A DNA stretch of 60,000 nt from the NCBI GenBank assembly GCA_016946835.1, contig JACVTC010000180.1, positions 170,001 to 230,000 of the forward strand. Reading direction: 5' to 3'. This DNA comes from Neocallimastix lanati (nom. inval.) (taxonomy: Eukaryota; Neocallimastigomycota; Neocallimastigomycetes; Neocallimastigales; Neocallimastigaceae). The position numbers were made by a program, and so were the translations under genes. This document shows, piece after piece, positions 22,751-35,502 of the stretch. Below the pieces are notes generated by a model, which was not told the origin of the DNA, ran no database searches, and saw only the letters and a program-made list of their open reading frames with translations. Within the stretch, counting starts at the first letter, position 1. Each line of letters opens with the position of its first letter.

Positions 22751-24712
22751 TTATATGAAAGAGAAATTTATTAATAATTCTAATCCTTACAATTTAAAAT
22801 GACAGAAACCTAAGAATGCTAGTCATAAATAATAAATGATTATTGTAAAACCTAACGAGTATTCAATCAAAATTAATTAAAACTTGAATAATAAATAATC
22901 TATTAATAATGGTTTATTCGTTAATCCACAAAATGTCAAATATCAAATACAAAATACAAGGTAATATAGTTACAAATAAAATAAGCAATAATAGTTTCAT
23001 CAAATATAATACAACTATTACACTATACGCAATCTTAAGGTTCATACTAAACCTACAAAAGAGAAGATATAAAAGGTTTCATCTAATCCACAAATAATGA
23101 CACTTTGATTACCTCTTACCCACAAAAGTACACAACTTGAAAGTTATAGCTAAGTCGTCCAAAGCATATACTTATACAATTAATTATACACGTGTAACTA
23201 CAAACAAAGATTGTTAGACGCTTCAATACAAGAAAGCATAATATTTAACCAATGAGTTATATAAATCGATGAAGCTTCTCATCTGACTCTATTTGAAACT
23301 ATTCAAGATAACTAATTACTTATTATAACAAAAATCTTATTGATGTTACAATAAGATGATATGTAGTTTATATAGCATTCACAATCACCAGTTATTGCTA
23401 ATCTAAAAGCATCAGTTATTGCTAAATTGAAAATGTATTACACTTAACAACATATGCGTGTATCTACAACTATTTTAACAAATACTTATAAGAACTATAA
23501 GCTAATAACAACATAACATAGATGAGTTATAACTCATTAAATTACTAAGTGTGATTGTAAGATGCCTTCGAGTGAAGAGCATTATATAACCTAAAGTTAT
23601 TTATGATAAATAATATATATACACAATATACTACATAAAGATATTATAACAAGAAAATCCGAAATTAAATTGTTATAAAATATTTGGATTTTAGGGGGAA
23701 GCGAGATATGTATTTTTGATACTACTTGTAACTAAATATTTATAATGTTTATGCGTGACAAAATACTCAATATAATAATACACGAATCATTACATTTAAT
23801 TAATCTATATATTTTTGATAAATCAATATTGAAATTATAACTGAAAATATACTTATTTAATAAAAATTCATACTCAATACCCGAAATAAAAATAACCTTC
23901 ACTTAAATATAATATAATATGTTACAAACTTAGAAGAATAAATATTACTACAAATATCTAATATATTTTATTCGAATAATACATAATAAATTTACTACTT
24001 AATTGCAAAGTGTATATTCGAAGGATGATGTCATTTAATACAATATATAACTTTATACATTAATCATATATTCTCATATATAATAGACTAATATTATAAA
24101 ATGTTGTGACGCCGACAAACCAAAATAAGCGGTGATAATACTATAGACACCTCATATCGCCACATTAATAAAATGTTGTGATCGTTAAATTATTGGTTAA
24201 TATTCTAATTAACTTAATTAACTTCTTAAGCTTAAAGCATAATATCATAATTTAAGAATACTAACCTGAGGGTGAATAACGATATCAATTCTTAAAATTT
24301 AACAAAATTATTTAGATAAATTTACCTAAAAGAAATTATTTATTGTTTTATGAAACTCATTTAAATATAATTGAAATTAGAGAAATAAGGAATTAGGAAA
24401 ATCTGGTTTAAAGAAATAATACACGTATTCACCGAAAAACCAAATTGTTTTATTCAAACAATTAGGTTTGACAGGGAATGATAGAATATGTGAAATATAT
24501 GAAATTAGTGTCATATTTTATTATAAACATTAAATAACTTATTGAAATATATCTAATATATTAATATATGTCAAATATAATAATGAATATTGTAATAAAT
24601 TAAATATACAAGCGATAATATAAACATATAAATACATGTAAATTCGTAATAGTTTAAATCTTCAGTTAACTTTAATATTAAGTAACTCAAAATAACCCTT
24701 AATCATAATATA

Positions 24713-25133
24713 GGGAGTGGGACATTTCGCCAAGTTGCATTTCGCCATTTTTTTGAAAGTATGTGGCGCATTGAAAATTTGTATTTCGAAAAATTGAAAA
24801 TTATTAAATAAATAAATAAATAAAATTAAATATTATTTAAATATTGATGTATTTATATTTTTGAAGTAAATATTTAAATATTAAAAATAATTATTTTATT
24901 ACTATTTTACAAAATATTAAAATATATCTCTATAATTAAATATATTTTTATAATTAAATATTGTAAATAATTATTTTATTACTATTTTACAAAATATTAA
25001 AAAATATCTATAATTAATTATTAAATATAATAAAAACTAGTTTAATATAATAAAAACAAGTTTTGAATTTTTATTTATTTATTCATTCATTTATTTATAT
25101 CAATACGCCACTTGGGCGAAATGGAACTCTCCC
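24713..25133. mobile_element. MITE copy C (9-bp TSD), inside the 3' LTR
   Basis: A 421-bp non-coding element with ends GGGAGTGGGACATTTCGCC and GGGCGAAATGGAACTCTCCC. These are inverted repeats with mismatches over about 22 bp, flanked by CATAATATA on both sides (24704-24712 and 25134-25142). The interior contains a direct repeat of about 45 bp (AATAATTATTTTATTACTAT near 24886 and 24966). Comparison with the empty site in the 5' LTR defines the insertion to within a base or two. Confidence 0.75.
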
Positions 25134-25371
25134 CATAATATATTCAAATAATAAAGTTAACAAATAAATTCCAAATTCCTAAAATTATTTATTATTTACG
25201 TTTATTTATTTGTTTAATTATATTTAATTATTTATTTAATTTTTTTTTATTTATATTTAATTATTTATTATTTAAATTTAAGAGTGGGTCAAAAAACAAA
25301 AGATAAACAATGAAAATATTTTAATTTTTAAAATAACACGTTTATTTCTAAACATGATTATAATTGAGGAT

Positions 25372-25658
25372 CGTTCATTTCGCAATATGGCTTATAATAA
25401 TTTTAAAATAAAGCCATACATTTTTAAGATATTCTATACAATCATAATTAATATATAAATATATAAATATATTATTATTTATATAAATAATAATATATTT
25501 TTCAATTAAGTATTATTAAATAACTATTTAAAAAGAAATAATAATAAATTCTATTAAAAAAGAATTATTTTTACAATTAAATATTAATAATTTATAAAAA
25601 AAAAGAATGTTTAATATTTATTTAATTATTATATAAAAGCCACATTGTAAAATGTACG
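25372..25658. mobile_element. Second MITE-like inverted-repeat element
   Basis: The left end CGTTCATTTCGCAATATGGCT matches the reverse complement of the right end, CGTACATTTTACAATGTGGCT, with five differences over 21 bp. The interior is AT-rich and non-coding. A partial extra copy of the right end (AAAAGCCACATTACAAAATG) lies at 25747-25766. The family differs from copies A-C, although the ACATTT core is shared. Target duplications could not be settled. Confidence 0.45.
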
Positions 25659-25789
25659 ATTGAGAAATAGACTAGATTCATTATAATTTATTTATTTATT
25701 TATAATTATATTAAAAAATATTTTATGGTCTTAAATTAGAATAATATAAAAGCCACATTACAAAATGTAACTTTCTAAAATGCATCACA

Positions 25790-28700
25790 TTTTAAACTAA
25801 ATAAATTTATATAAATTATTAATAAATAAATGAGTGTATAAATATAAAACTTTTAAATTTATAAATAAATTATCTGGTATGAAAATAAAAATTATTAGTT
25901 TTGTACTACTATATCAAAGAATTATTATTAATAGTAATATAATTAATCTTATACAAAAGAAATACTTTCTAAAAATATAATCAAATTATTATTAAAGCTT
26001 AATAGCGACATAATATTATTATTAAACTTTTATTTATTTAATATTAAACATTATATTTATTAGCTTTTATATTTTTAAATTAAATAAATAAATAAAGTTT
26101 AATATTTTAAGGTTAAAAATAATTTATGGCATTTATGTTTATCTATAAAATATCAACAAAGTCTTTAATCTATATTTTATATTATTTAAAGTAAAATTTT
26201 AAATATTAATTTCTATATTTTATTCGCCAAAAAAAAATTGATATAAATTTAACTTTATTATAACTATTATAATAGTTATTATTATAAACTTTTTATACAA
26301 ATAATACTTATTTTATCAATATTTATCATTGATTATTAAATTAATAAATATTAATAATATAATAAATTATACATTTCATATATTTAACATTCTTTATATA
26401 AAATTTCATTTAAAATATATTTTATTTAAAAAGATATATATTATATTATATATATCTTTTTTAACAAAGAAATTTTTACTCTTTACTTTTTTTTTAAACT
26501 TTTTTCGATAAAATTTATACTAATACGCTATAATTTTGATAATATATTAATATTATTAAATTCAATAAACAAGTTTTAATCAGTTTAATTGATGCAAGTT
26601 TTCAGAGTCATTTATTTTGTATAATTATTAACATTATATAAAAAATTAAAAAATTAGAATATTATATTGATATTATATATGGGTAAATATTTAAAAAAGT
26701 AAAAATAAAAAAATATATTATTTTTATCATTATTAAATATCTCTTGTTATTAAATTTTTGTGTTTAAATTGATTATGTTACTAGACTAGACATATCTTAA
26801 CAATAAAAAAAAAAGAGGGTACAATTTTAAATCTTTAATAATTTTAAATATTGTATTTTACACAATTGAAAAATTAAATATATTTATATATGCCATAATA
26901 TATTATCAAGTATATATACTATAATATAAGGAAAAATTATGTCTTTTGAAAAAATATAATAATAATAAATAAAATTACATTTAAATAATAAAAATTTATT
27001 TTTATTTAATTTAATTTAATATTTGATTAGAAAATTAGAATTAAATCAATTGTATTAATTAAATTGATATTTATTGCAATAAGCATTAATATATGAATTA
27101 TTTGGTGAAAAAATAATTTTTAATTATATAAATGAAAATGAAATGATTTTGTTAATATATTATAATAGTAATAATAAAATCTATTTGATTTATTTAATTT
27201 ATTTATTTTAATTTATAAATTTTGTAATACAATAAATTATTAATAATTAATTATTATTATAAAAAAAATGCTAATAATTATAAAAATTAATAAATATTAA
27301 TAGTAATATTAATAGTAATAATTATAATTAATAAAATTAATATTATTAATTTATATTATTGATAAAATAATAAAAATAATGATTTAATATTAAATATTAA
27401 AATCTAAATATTAATTATTAAAATAAAGTATTAGTTTATTAATTAGAATTTATTTAATATATTTTAATTTTATACTATTTATCGTAGAGGTTGGATTATT
27501 AATGTATTTAAAAAAAATTGAATTAAAGATATTTTTTTTTTACTACTAATGAAATCAATAAATAAATTAGCATATAAATATATAATTGCAATAAAAAAAT
27601 AAAAATACTTTCCAAATAATTATTTTTATAATTGTTTTATTATTAATATATATTAGCTACTTTATATATGAAAAATCCTATGTTATTAATAGTAATATTA
27701 ATAAATTATTATTCCAATAACATTTACTTTACTATATTATATTTCACATTTATTAAATTAATATTTTATATATCGTTTTTTGTTTCTGAAAATTTTATAT
27801 ATTAATAAACTTTATTCATTATAATTTAGTTAATTATATAATAAAGTTGTACTGTGTAATTTTTATGACATGATTGTATATAGGATTAGGTTATTATTTT
27901 TTTTTTTAACCAATTTCATATCGAGAAAAAGAAATTTTAATATTTTGTAATCTTTAAATAATAATTCATTTTTATATATTTATTCTTATATTTAATTTTA
28001 TTTTATTATTTTATTTTTATTTTTATTTTATTATTTTTATTTTTTATTATTATTAAAATAAAGATATTTTTTTATTTTAGTTAATTTAAAAATAAATATT
28101 TTTATTTTTGTTTCGGGATTTTATATATATATATAAAAATAAAAAAAAAAATAAAATAAATATTTATAAAAAAATAAGTAATTAAAATAATAAATTATTT
28201 ATAATAAAAAAAAATAATTAAAATAATAAATTATTTATAATAAAAAAAATAAGTAATTAAAATAATAAATTATTTATTCATATAAAAAAAAAAGTATTAA
28301 CCAGAACATAAGTTAAATCTTAAATATTTAATAATGAAAGAAGCATTATAAAATAGTATTTATTCAGTATTAAATCTTTTATATATATATATTATATAAT
28401 AATCAAAATTACATTTTAATAGTAAAAAATCAAATAGATATTACAATACAAATACATATTTGAAATTTTTATTTATACTTATATATATTAAAAAATAATA
28501 ATAATAAAAATAAAAAAAATAGAAATAGAAATAAAAATAAAAATAAAGGTTTATTTTCTTCAGTTCAATTTTAGATGAATATATAACCTTTTAAAAATTG
28601 TGTATAAATAAAACATACTTTAAAGCAATAAAAAAAAAATAAAAACATTTTATAAAAATTTTTCATAGAATCAATAATACAATTATATTTCAATTTTATT

Positions 28701-29078
28701 TTTTTACCAATATAATTATAGAGTAAATAATTATTGAATTTTTTAAATTAAAATAATTATTAAATATTAGTAAATTGAAGATTATTCAATTAATATTTTT
28801 TATTTTTTATTTATTTTGTTATAAAAGGTAATAATATATATTAGTATAATAATATTTTTAATATATTTAATAATATTATAAAATATAAAATATAGTATAT
28901 TATTTTTATTAATTTTAAAAATTATTATTAATAATATTATAAAATATAATAATATTATTTTTTAATTTTTAAAAATTATTCTAATATTGATTATAAAATA
29001 TAAAAATATTTTATTTTTTTAAATTTTTAAAAATGATTTGTTTATAATTCAAACAGAATTATTATAAGCAATAATAAA
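25790..29078. other. Intergenic AT-rich DNA with one minisatellite
   Basis: About 3.3 kb of A/T-dominated sequence without coding-like frames. The 60-codon frame at 26329-26511 is Ile/Leu/Phe/Lys noise. The 28.17-28.28 kb minisatellite is listed separately. The 5' flank of the presenilin fusion is at the right. Confidence 0.55.
28168..28279. repeat. 37-38 bp minisatellite, three copies
   Basis: Three tandem copies of an AAGTAATTAAAATAATAAAT unit joined by A runs. The copies differ mainly in A-run length and an AG insertion. Confidence 0.75.
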
Positions 29079-29096
29079 ATGATATGTCTCAATTAA
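29079..29096 (+). promoter_or_regulatory. Overlapping five-codon upstream ORF at the presenilin start
   Basis: ATG at 29079 opens a frame reading MICLN and stopping at TAA 29094-29096. It overlaps the main ATG at 29084 in another frame. Scanning ribosomes would meet it first, so it may lower translation of the main frame. Transcript evidence would be needed to show that this ATG is in the mRNA. Confidence 0.4.
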
Positions 29097-30714
29097 CAAA
29101 TTCAGAGGATAATAATAAAAAGGATAATGTATTAATAAATATATACAGTAATAATTCAAATATTGAGGTAACAGCAAATCCTGTAATATCTACATCTACC
29201 AATGATATAAATTCAAAAAATAAAACTTTAATGAATAGTTTTAATACTAATATAGAAAATCCTTTTATTTCACCATCTTCAACTCCAGGAAGTGGAAGAA
29301 ATAGTCTTTTAAACGTTTCAGATAATAATATATCTGATATAAAAGAAGAAATTGTAAATATTAATTCTTTAAATCCAAGTAAAAATAGTAATATTAATAA
29401 TTCCAATATTAATATAAATGTTAATCCCTCATTAAATCAAATCAATAGTGATAATAATATTAACAATGATGAAAGAAATAATTCCACGAAACAATTCAAT
29501 ATAAATGCAATTGGTGATAATAATGAAAATATGAATGTTTCTACTACATCCAAAAAGACAGTAAAAACAGCAATAACATTTAATTTAGATAAAAAAGAAA
29601 GAGTAAAAAAAGAAAATTCAATAAGTGAAAATAAAACTGAAAAAGATGATAAAGTTAATAGTGAAAATGATAAAGAAGTATCAGCATATTGTCCTGTTTG
29701 TAAAGCTAAGGCATCTTTTATGTGTTCATCATGTGGACCTGTAATTTTTTATTGTTCTCAATCCTGTCAAATTGCTCATTGGCCTGAACATAGATTAGTT
29801 TGTAAAGGTGTAAAACATAAAAGTAAGGTAATTTTAGAACATAAAAAAACGGAATCCATTTTTGGTGAAATTATTGACCCTACTATTGGAAGTAATTTAG
29901 TTGTAGGTACAAGAAATGTAGCACAATTAATTAATTTGAAACGTAGTCGTACTGAAAGTAATAAATCAAAAATTGTTTCCATTCTATCAAATAGATTAAG
30001 TTCAAATAGTTTAATGAATAGTATTGAAGAAGAGGATGAAGAGGATGAGAATGAAGAAGAGGAGGATGAAGAAGAAGAAAATGGATTTGATATCGAGACA
30101 ATAAATTCTAAAACTAATCTTTTAACTGATGATGATGGTAAAATAAGTCCATTAATAAATATTAAAACAGATAGTAGCTATTTAAATAAAGGAAAAGCTA
30201 ATACTGATAATGATGTAAAAAATACATCAATAGTTAAAAATAAAGAAAATAAAGATAATAATACTAGTTTAATTAGTTCAACTGATATAAAGAAAAAGAA
30301 AAATGAAAAAAATAAAAAAGCAAAGAAAAAGCATCGTAACAGTGTAACAACTTTATTAAATAAAGCAGCGGAAGATGAAGAATTTATAGAAGATTTAAAG
30401 TTTTACATTCAACAAATTTTTTTAATTATTAAGCCTGTTCTTTTATGTATATTATTAACTATTCTATGGGTAAAACTTACTGATTCAAGTAACGAAAAAG
30501 TATCCATAAAACAATATGTTAATAATAGAAAAAGTGTAGGTTTTGTTGAAAATAGTGAAGATAATCAAAGTAGTACTTTAGGTGAAGTTTTAAAATTATT
30601 ACTGTAAGTAAATTAAATAATTATTAATTGAATAAAAAAAAATTTAATATATATAAGTTGTATTTATTTGATTAATTATTAAATATTATTATTAAATGTT
30701 GATAATGAATTAAA

Positions 30715-30756
<42 letters not shown>

Positions 30757-33054
30757 ATTATTACTAACTTATATTTATTTATTTATTTATTTATACTTAT
30801 TTATATACATAATATTTATTAATTATATTATTATACTATATGTATATATATGGAATAATAAAGTAAGATTATTTTAACTACGATTATAATAGTTATTCTC
30901 TTTGTTTTCAGTTGTATGAAAACTCTAACCGGTATTTTTATTGCAATGGTAACCTTATTATTAAGTTTTATTTCATTATTCCTTTTCTATAATATAATAG
31001 GAATTCATAATATACCCGTTGACACAATAACAATTGGAATAATAACATGGAATATAGCAGTTGTTGGTGTTATTGTAATTTTTTGGAAAGGACCATTATC
31101 AGTACAACAATATTATTTAGTTTATATTAGTTCAATAATGGCATATTCTTTATCTAAAATTATGACAAGTTACGTAACATGGTTATTTTTAGCAGCTTTA
31201 TCTATATGGGATTTAATTGCTGTATTAACGCCATTCGGCCCTCTTCGATTATTATTAAAATATTCTGAAGAAAATAATCAAGAAATTCCTGCTTTACTTT
31301 ATAATTTAATGATTACTTTAATGGCTGCACCACCTTCTTCAGCAATAAAATCAAAAAATAATAAAAAAAATGAAGAAGAAAAAGAAAAAGATAATGATCA
31401 TAATAAAATTTCAGAATTAACAAATAATAGAAATATTTCTTCTGATAACGAAGCACAAATGTTGAATGATTCTTCTTTTTCAAATGAAATTTTTGGTATA
31501 CTTGATATGAAAACAGTTCATTCACCTAATTCTTCATCGAAACCAAAACATTCTAATAATGATATTATTCCTTCATCACCAAAACATTCTAATAATAATA
31601 ACAATATTTCATCATCACCAAAGCCTACAGCTGTTAATCCTTCATCACCAAAGCAATCAAATATTAATCCTTCATCACCAAAACCTAAAACTATTAATCC
31701 TTCATCACCAAAACAATCAAATATAATTCCTTCCTCACCAAAACAATCAGGTTTACTATACAGTACAACTGCACAAAAACATACTTCAATACCTATATCA
31801 ATATCTTCAGCGTCTTCTGGTACTTTAAATAAAAAGAGGAATCCTACCCTTAAAAAATATCCATCTAATAGTAGTATTAGCCTGAATGGTGGCCGACGTT
31901 TATCAAGGCCGCATAGTGGATATAGACCCTATTTATCTTCTCAACAAGGTTCTATTTCTGATGAAAATAGTAGTACTGCCAATCTCTTCCAAGATTTAAA
32001 TAATAACAACGGTAATAATTATAGTTTTGGAAGTTTAAAGCGTAGTAATAGTAAGGCTAGTTCCTTTACCATACTAAGTACAGATTCTCAATTAGGAAAG
32101 AAGAAAATCATCGATAAAAAATATTTATATTCTCCAGGGGATACACGCAAATTAACCATATCTCGTTCCCCATCTGAAAAACGTATTAATCGTAGTCTTA
32201 ATCGTACCAGTCGTAATTATACCTCCTCCAGTTTAGTTGATATGGATTCTTCTGTTGTTTCAGATGATACTGGTTACATAAGTCCAACAAATGTTTCCTT
32301 TAGTTCTGTATCCCCATTAATAAGTCAAAGAAGAAAAAGTCAAATCAGTAGTAGTAATAGTTATGGTCATAGTAGTAGCCATTCACATAATAACCATGAA
32401 CATCATCATCATCATCATCACAGTGATCGTAGTACGGTCAGTAGTCCTAGTTCAATTCATTATCATTCCTCTCATCATAAACATAAATCTAAATCTAAAA
32501 ATAATAAATCCTATTCTGGACTGGGACCTTCTTCTGATGTATTTACCCATATTGAACAATTAGGACTGATTAAAAGAGGTAAGCGAGGAAAGGATAAAAA
32601 GAAAAAGAAGGAAAAGGAAAAAGAAAAAATAGAAATGCAAAGAAAAGAAGATCAAGAAGAAGAAGCCGAAAGTACAGGTATCAAATTAGGTCTTGGAGAT
32701 TTTGTATTTTATTCAGTATTAGTAGCCAGAGCAGCCATAGATGATAAGGATTGGTTAGTGACGATTAATTGTACAGTAGCCGTCATTACCGGTTTAACCA
32801 TTACCATTTTCCTTTTAGCCGTACTGAAAAAAGCTTTACCAGCCTTACCCATCAGTATCGCCTTTGGATTAATCTTTTACTGTATCTCCAAATTTTTCAT
32901 TACCAGTTTTGTGAATAATGGAATTATTTTTATCTATCGATTTGCTATCGACAAAGATATCTATTCTATCTATAAAGAAATATTTAATAAATACATCAGT
33001 TTTTCATCAGGACTTTCCATTGGAAAGTATTACGGGGGTTTTTCATATTTTTAA
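29084..33054 (+). CDS. PSEN: MYND zinc finger-presenilin fusion, two exons
   Basis: Exons are 29084-30603 and 30912-33054; the 308-bp intron (GTAAGT ... TTTCAG) carries a long ATT repeat. The product is 1220 residues. Residues 1-200 are Asn/Ser-rich. A MYND finger follows with Cys203, 206, 214, 217, 224, 228, His236 and Cys240. An acidic Glu/Asp tract lies near 312-335. Presenilin begins with TM1 (about 442-465, same exon as MYND) and TM2 spanning the splice. The first catalytic Asp607 lies in SIWDLIAV, with Trp where presenilins have Tyr. The second, Asp1103, lies in LGLGDFVFYSVL, and the PAL motif is at 1150-1152. Presenilin is the aspartyl protease of gamma-secretase and cuts membrane helices. 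The TM6-TM7 loop is about 495 residues (about 128 in humans), with SSPK repeats and a His run. The C-tail is about 40 residues longer than usual. Both aspartates remain, so it is probably active. Confidence 0.9.
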
Positions 33055-33905
33055 AAAATTTTTAAAAAAAAAATAAAAATAAAAATAAAAATAAAAAAAA
33101 AAATAAATAAATAAATAAATTAATAATTTAAAAAAAAAAAAAAAATATTATTTAAATTAAATTAAAAGGAATTAATAAGAATAAAAAATAAAAAAAAAAA
33201 ATAATAATAATAATATAATAAAATAAATAAAAATTAAATTATAAATTAAAAATAATTATAGTAATAATAAAAAATAAAAATAAAAAAATAAAATAAAAAT
33301 TTTTTTATATATAGACATATTTTTTTTTTTTTTTTTTTTCCTTTTAATTTATTGATTCATTTTTAATATATGTATACATATATGAAAAGCATAATTAATT
33401 TTTATTTCATCATTAACTATTTATATTATTTTTTTTTTATAAAAGTAATAGATACATTATGAATTTTATTTATTTATTCGATTTCTTTACTCTTATAAAA
33501 AAAATAATAAGAATAAGAATAATAATAATAATAAAAAAAAATAAAAAAATAAAAAATAATAAAAAATAATAAAAAAAAAATAAAAAAATAAAAAACAAAT
33601 AAAAAAAAATAAAAAACAAATAAAAAAATAAAAAATAATAAAAAAAAAAAATAAAAAAAAATACCATAAATTATTATTATAATAATTGTAATTAAAAAAA
33701 AAAATTAAAAATTAAAAATATCATATATTTAATAATTAAAAATTAAAAAAATTAGAAAAAAAAAATAAAAAAAAATAAAATATTATCTATACATATATAT
33801 AATATATAATATAAATAAATATATAATATAAATATAACCTTAATTTAATTTTAATCATAGAGAATAGAGAAAAAAAAAATAGAGAGTGTGAAAATAAAAT
33901 AAAAA

Positions 33906-33947
<42 letters not shown>

Positions 33948-34019
33948 ATAAAAAAAAGAATAAAAAATATTAAATATATATATATATAAAAAGATTCTAT
34001 TCTATTCTATTCTCTATTA

Positions 34020-34050
<31 letters not shown>

Positions 34051-34796
34051 TTTATTTATATCCTATCCTATCTGTATTTTTTTTTTTTATTTTATAAATA
34101 TTATATTTATTTAATAATTTTTAAATATTTATAAACATATTTATAAATAATAATAATTAATTAATTAATTAAATTAATTATTAATAAAAATAACAAATTA
34201 TCATCCTTTTTTCAATAACAAATTTTTATAAAAAAATAAAATAAAATAAAATAAAATTTTATTGTCAATAAGTATTAATAATAATTATAAAAAATCATAA
34301 AGAAAAAAAGTTTTTTTTTTTTTTCTTTATTTTTTTTTTTTTTATAATATTGGTATTTTTATAATATTAATATTTTTTTTTATTTTTACTTAAAATCAGT
34401 AAATCAATAAATAATAAATCAATAAATAAATCTATAAATCAATAAATCAATAAATAATTGTTCATAAATAATATTAAAATAAAAATTTAAATTTAAACAA
34501 ATATTAATATTTCGTTTTTTTTTTTTTTTTTATTTATATATATTATATATATAATTAAGTTTCGACCATATTTTTATAATTATAAATTAAATGGTAATAA
34601 AAAATAATTTACACAAAATCATTTAATCCATAAAAGTTTAAAATTATATATTTATAAATTTTATATATATAAATATTTATATTTATATTTTTATAATAAT
34701 AATAATAATAAAAAAATTATGTCTATACTAAATAAATATAAAAATGGCACTCCGTATTAAAATAATAAAACAATTAATTTTATAATATTTTCCTTT

Positions 34797-34830
<34 letters not shown>

Positions 34831-34866
34831 ATAAAAAGATTTATTCAATTTGATAACATGTTATTA

Positions 34867-34932
<66 letters not shown>

Positions 34933-35219
34933 ATTATTATTATTATTATTATTTTTATTTTTTTTTTTATTTTATTCTATTTAATAATACTTTTAATTAA
35001 TATTATTACTATTATTTACTATTATTATTACTATTTATATTACTATCCATAATATTGCTTTTTTTTTTTTATGTATATCCTTTTATAATTTTCTTAATTA
35101 TATAACAAAGATTCTTGTTCCTATTTCAACAAACTTTTTACTTTTATTTTTTGTTTTGTTTTTTTTATTTTTTTTTTTTTTATTATTATTATTTTTTGTT
35201 TTGTTTTTAATAAAAGAAA

Positions 35220-35250
<31 letters not shown>

Positions 35251-35502
35251 CTATTTTTATTAATATATTTATTTTTTTTATTTTATTTTATTTTATTTTT
35301 AATATTGTGTTTATTTTTTTTTTTTTTTTTTTTTTTTAATTAATTAAATTTTTATTATTATTAATTATTTATTTACTTATTATATAGAAATTTATATAGA
35401 TAAAAAGATAGATATGTTTAAAAAAATAATTTATTTTAAATTTTATTTTATTTAATTTTATATTTTATTTATATTTATATATTTATTTATTAATTTTTTT
35501 TT
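33055..35502. repeat. Low-complexity spacer between convergent genes
   Basis: Almost pure A/T: AAAAAT repeats, a 37-A run at about 33909-33945, (ATT)n at 34018-34035, and a long (TTA)n at about 34860-34950. The frames here encode only homopolymer-like peptides. It separates the 3' ends of the presenilin and TMEM53-like genes. Confidence 0.7.

Larger units (their letters stand above)
22496..25182 (+). mobile_element. Non-autonomous LTR retroelement (no gag or pol), 3' LTR truncated and holding a MITE
   Basis: The left LTR (22496-22750) begins TGTTAG and ends CTAACA, exact inverted ends of the Ty1/copia kind. The right LTR starts TGATAGAATATG at 24479 and follows the left LTR through GTGTCATATTT, ACATGTAAATTC, AGTAACT-AAATAACCCTTAATC and AATTCC-ATTCCTAAAA. 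It then stops matching near 25182, so about 80 bp of its end are missing. The internal 1.7 kb holds no Gag, RT or integrase. Its longest frame (22909-23097, 62 codons) looks random. A GACAGGGAA stretch before 24479 may be the polypurine tract. The LTR shares the GATTAAGAGTCTCA block with the leader of the 12.3-kb element, so that family could have mobilised it. Orientation is set by the tract and ends. Confidence 0.65.

Noticed and set aside
22909-23097. 62-codon frame inside the non-autonomous LTR element
   Set aside because: Random-looking residues, repeated CCACAAA words at the DNA level and no Gag or pol similarity.
23385-23432. Sequence resembling the U4 snRNA stretch ATTGCTAATTGAAA
   Set aside because: Only a short match repeated twice; no U4 5' stem, Sm site or other conserved part nearby.
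34858-35052. Poly-isoleucine frame
   Set aside because: Pure translation of a TTA/ATT microsatellite.
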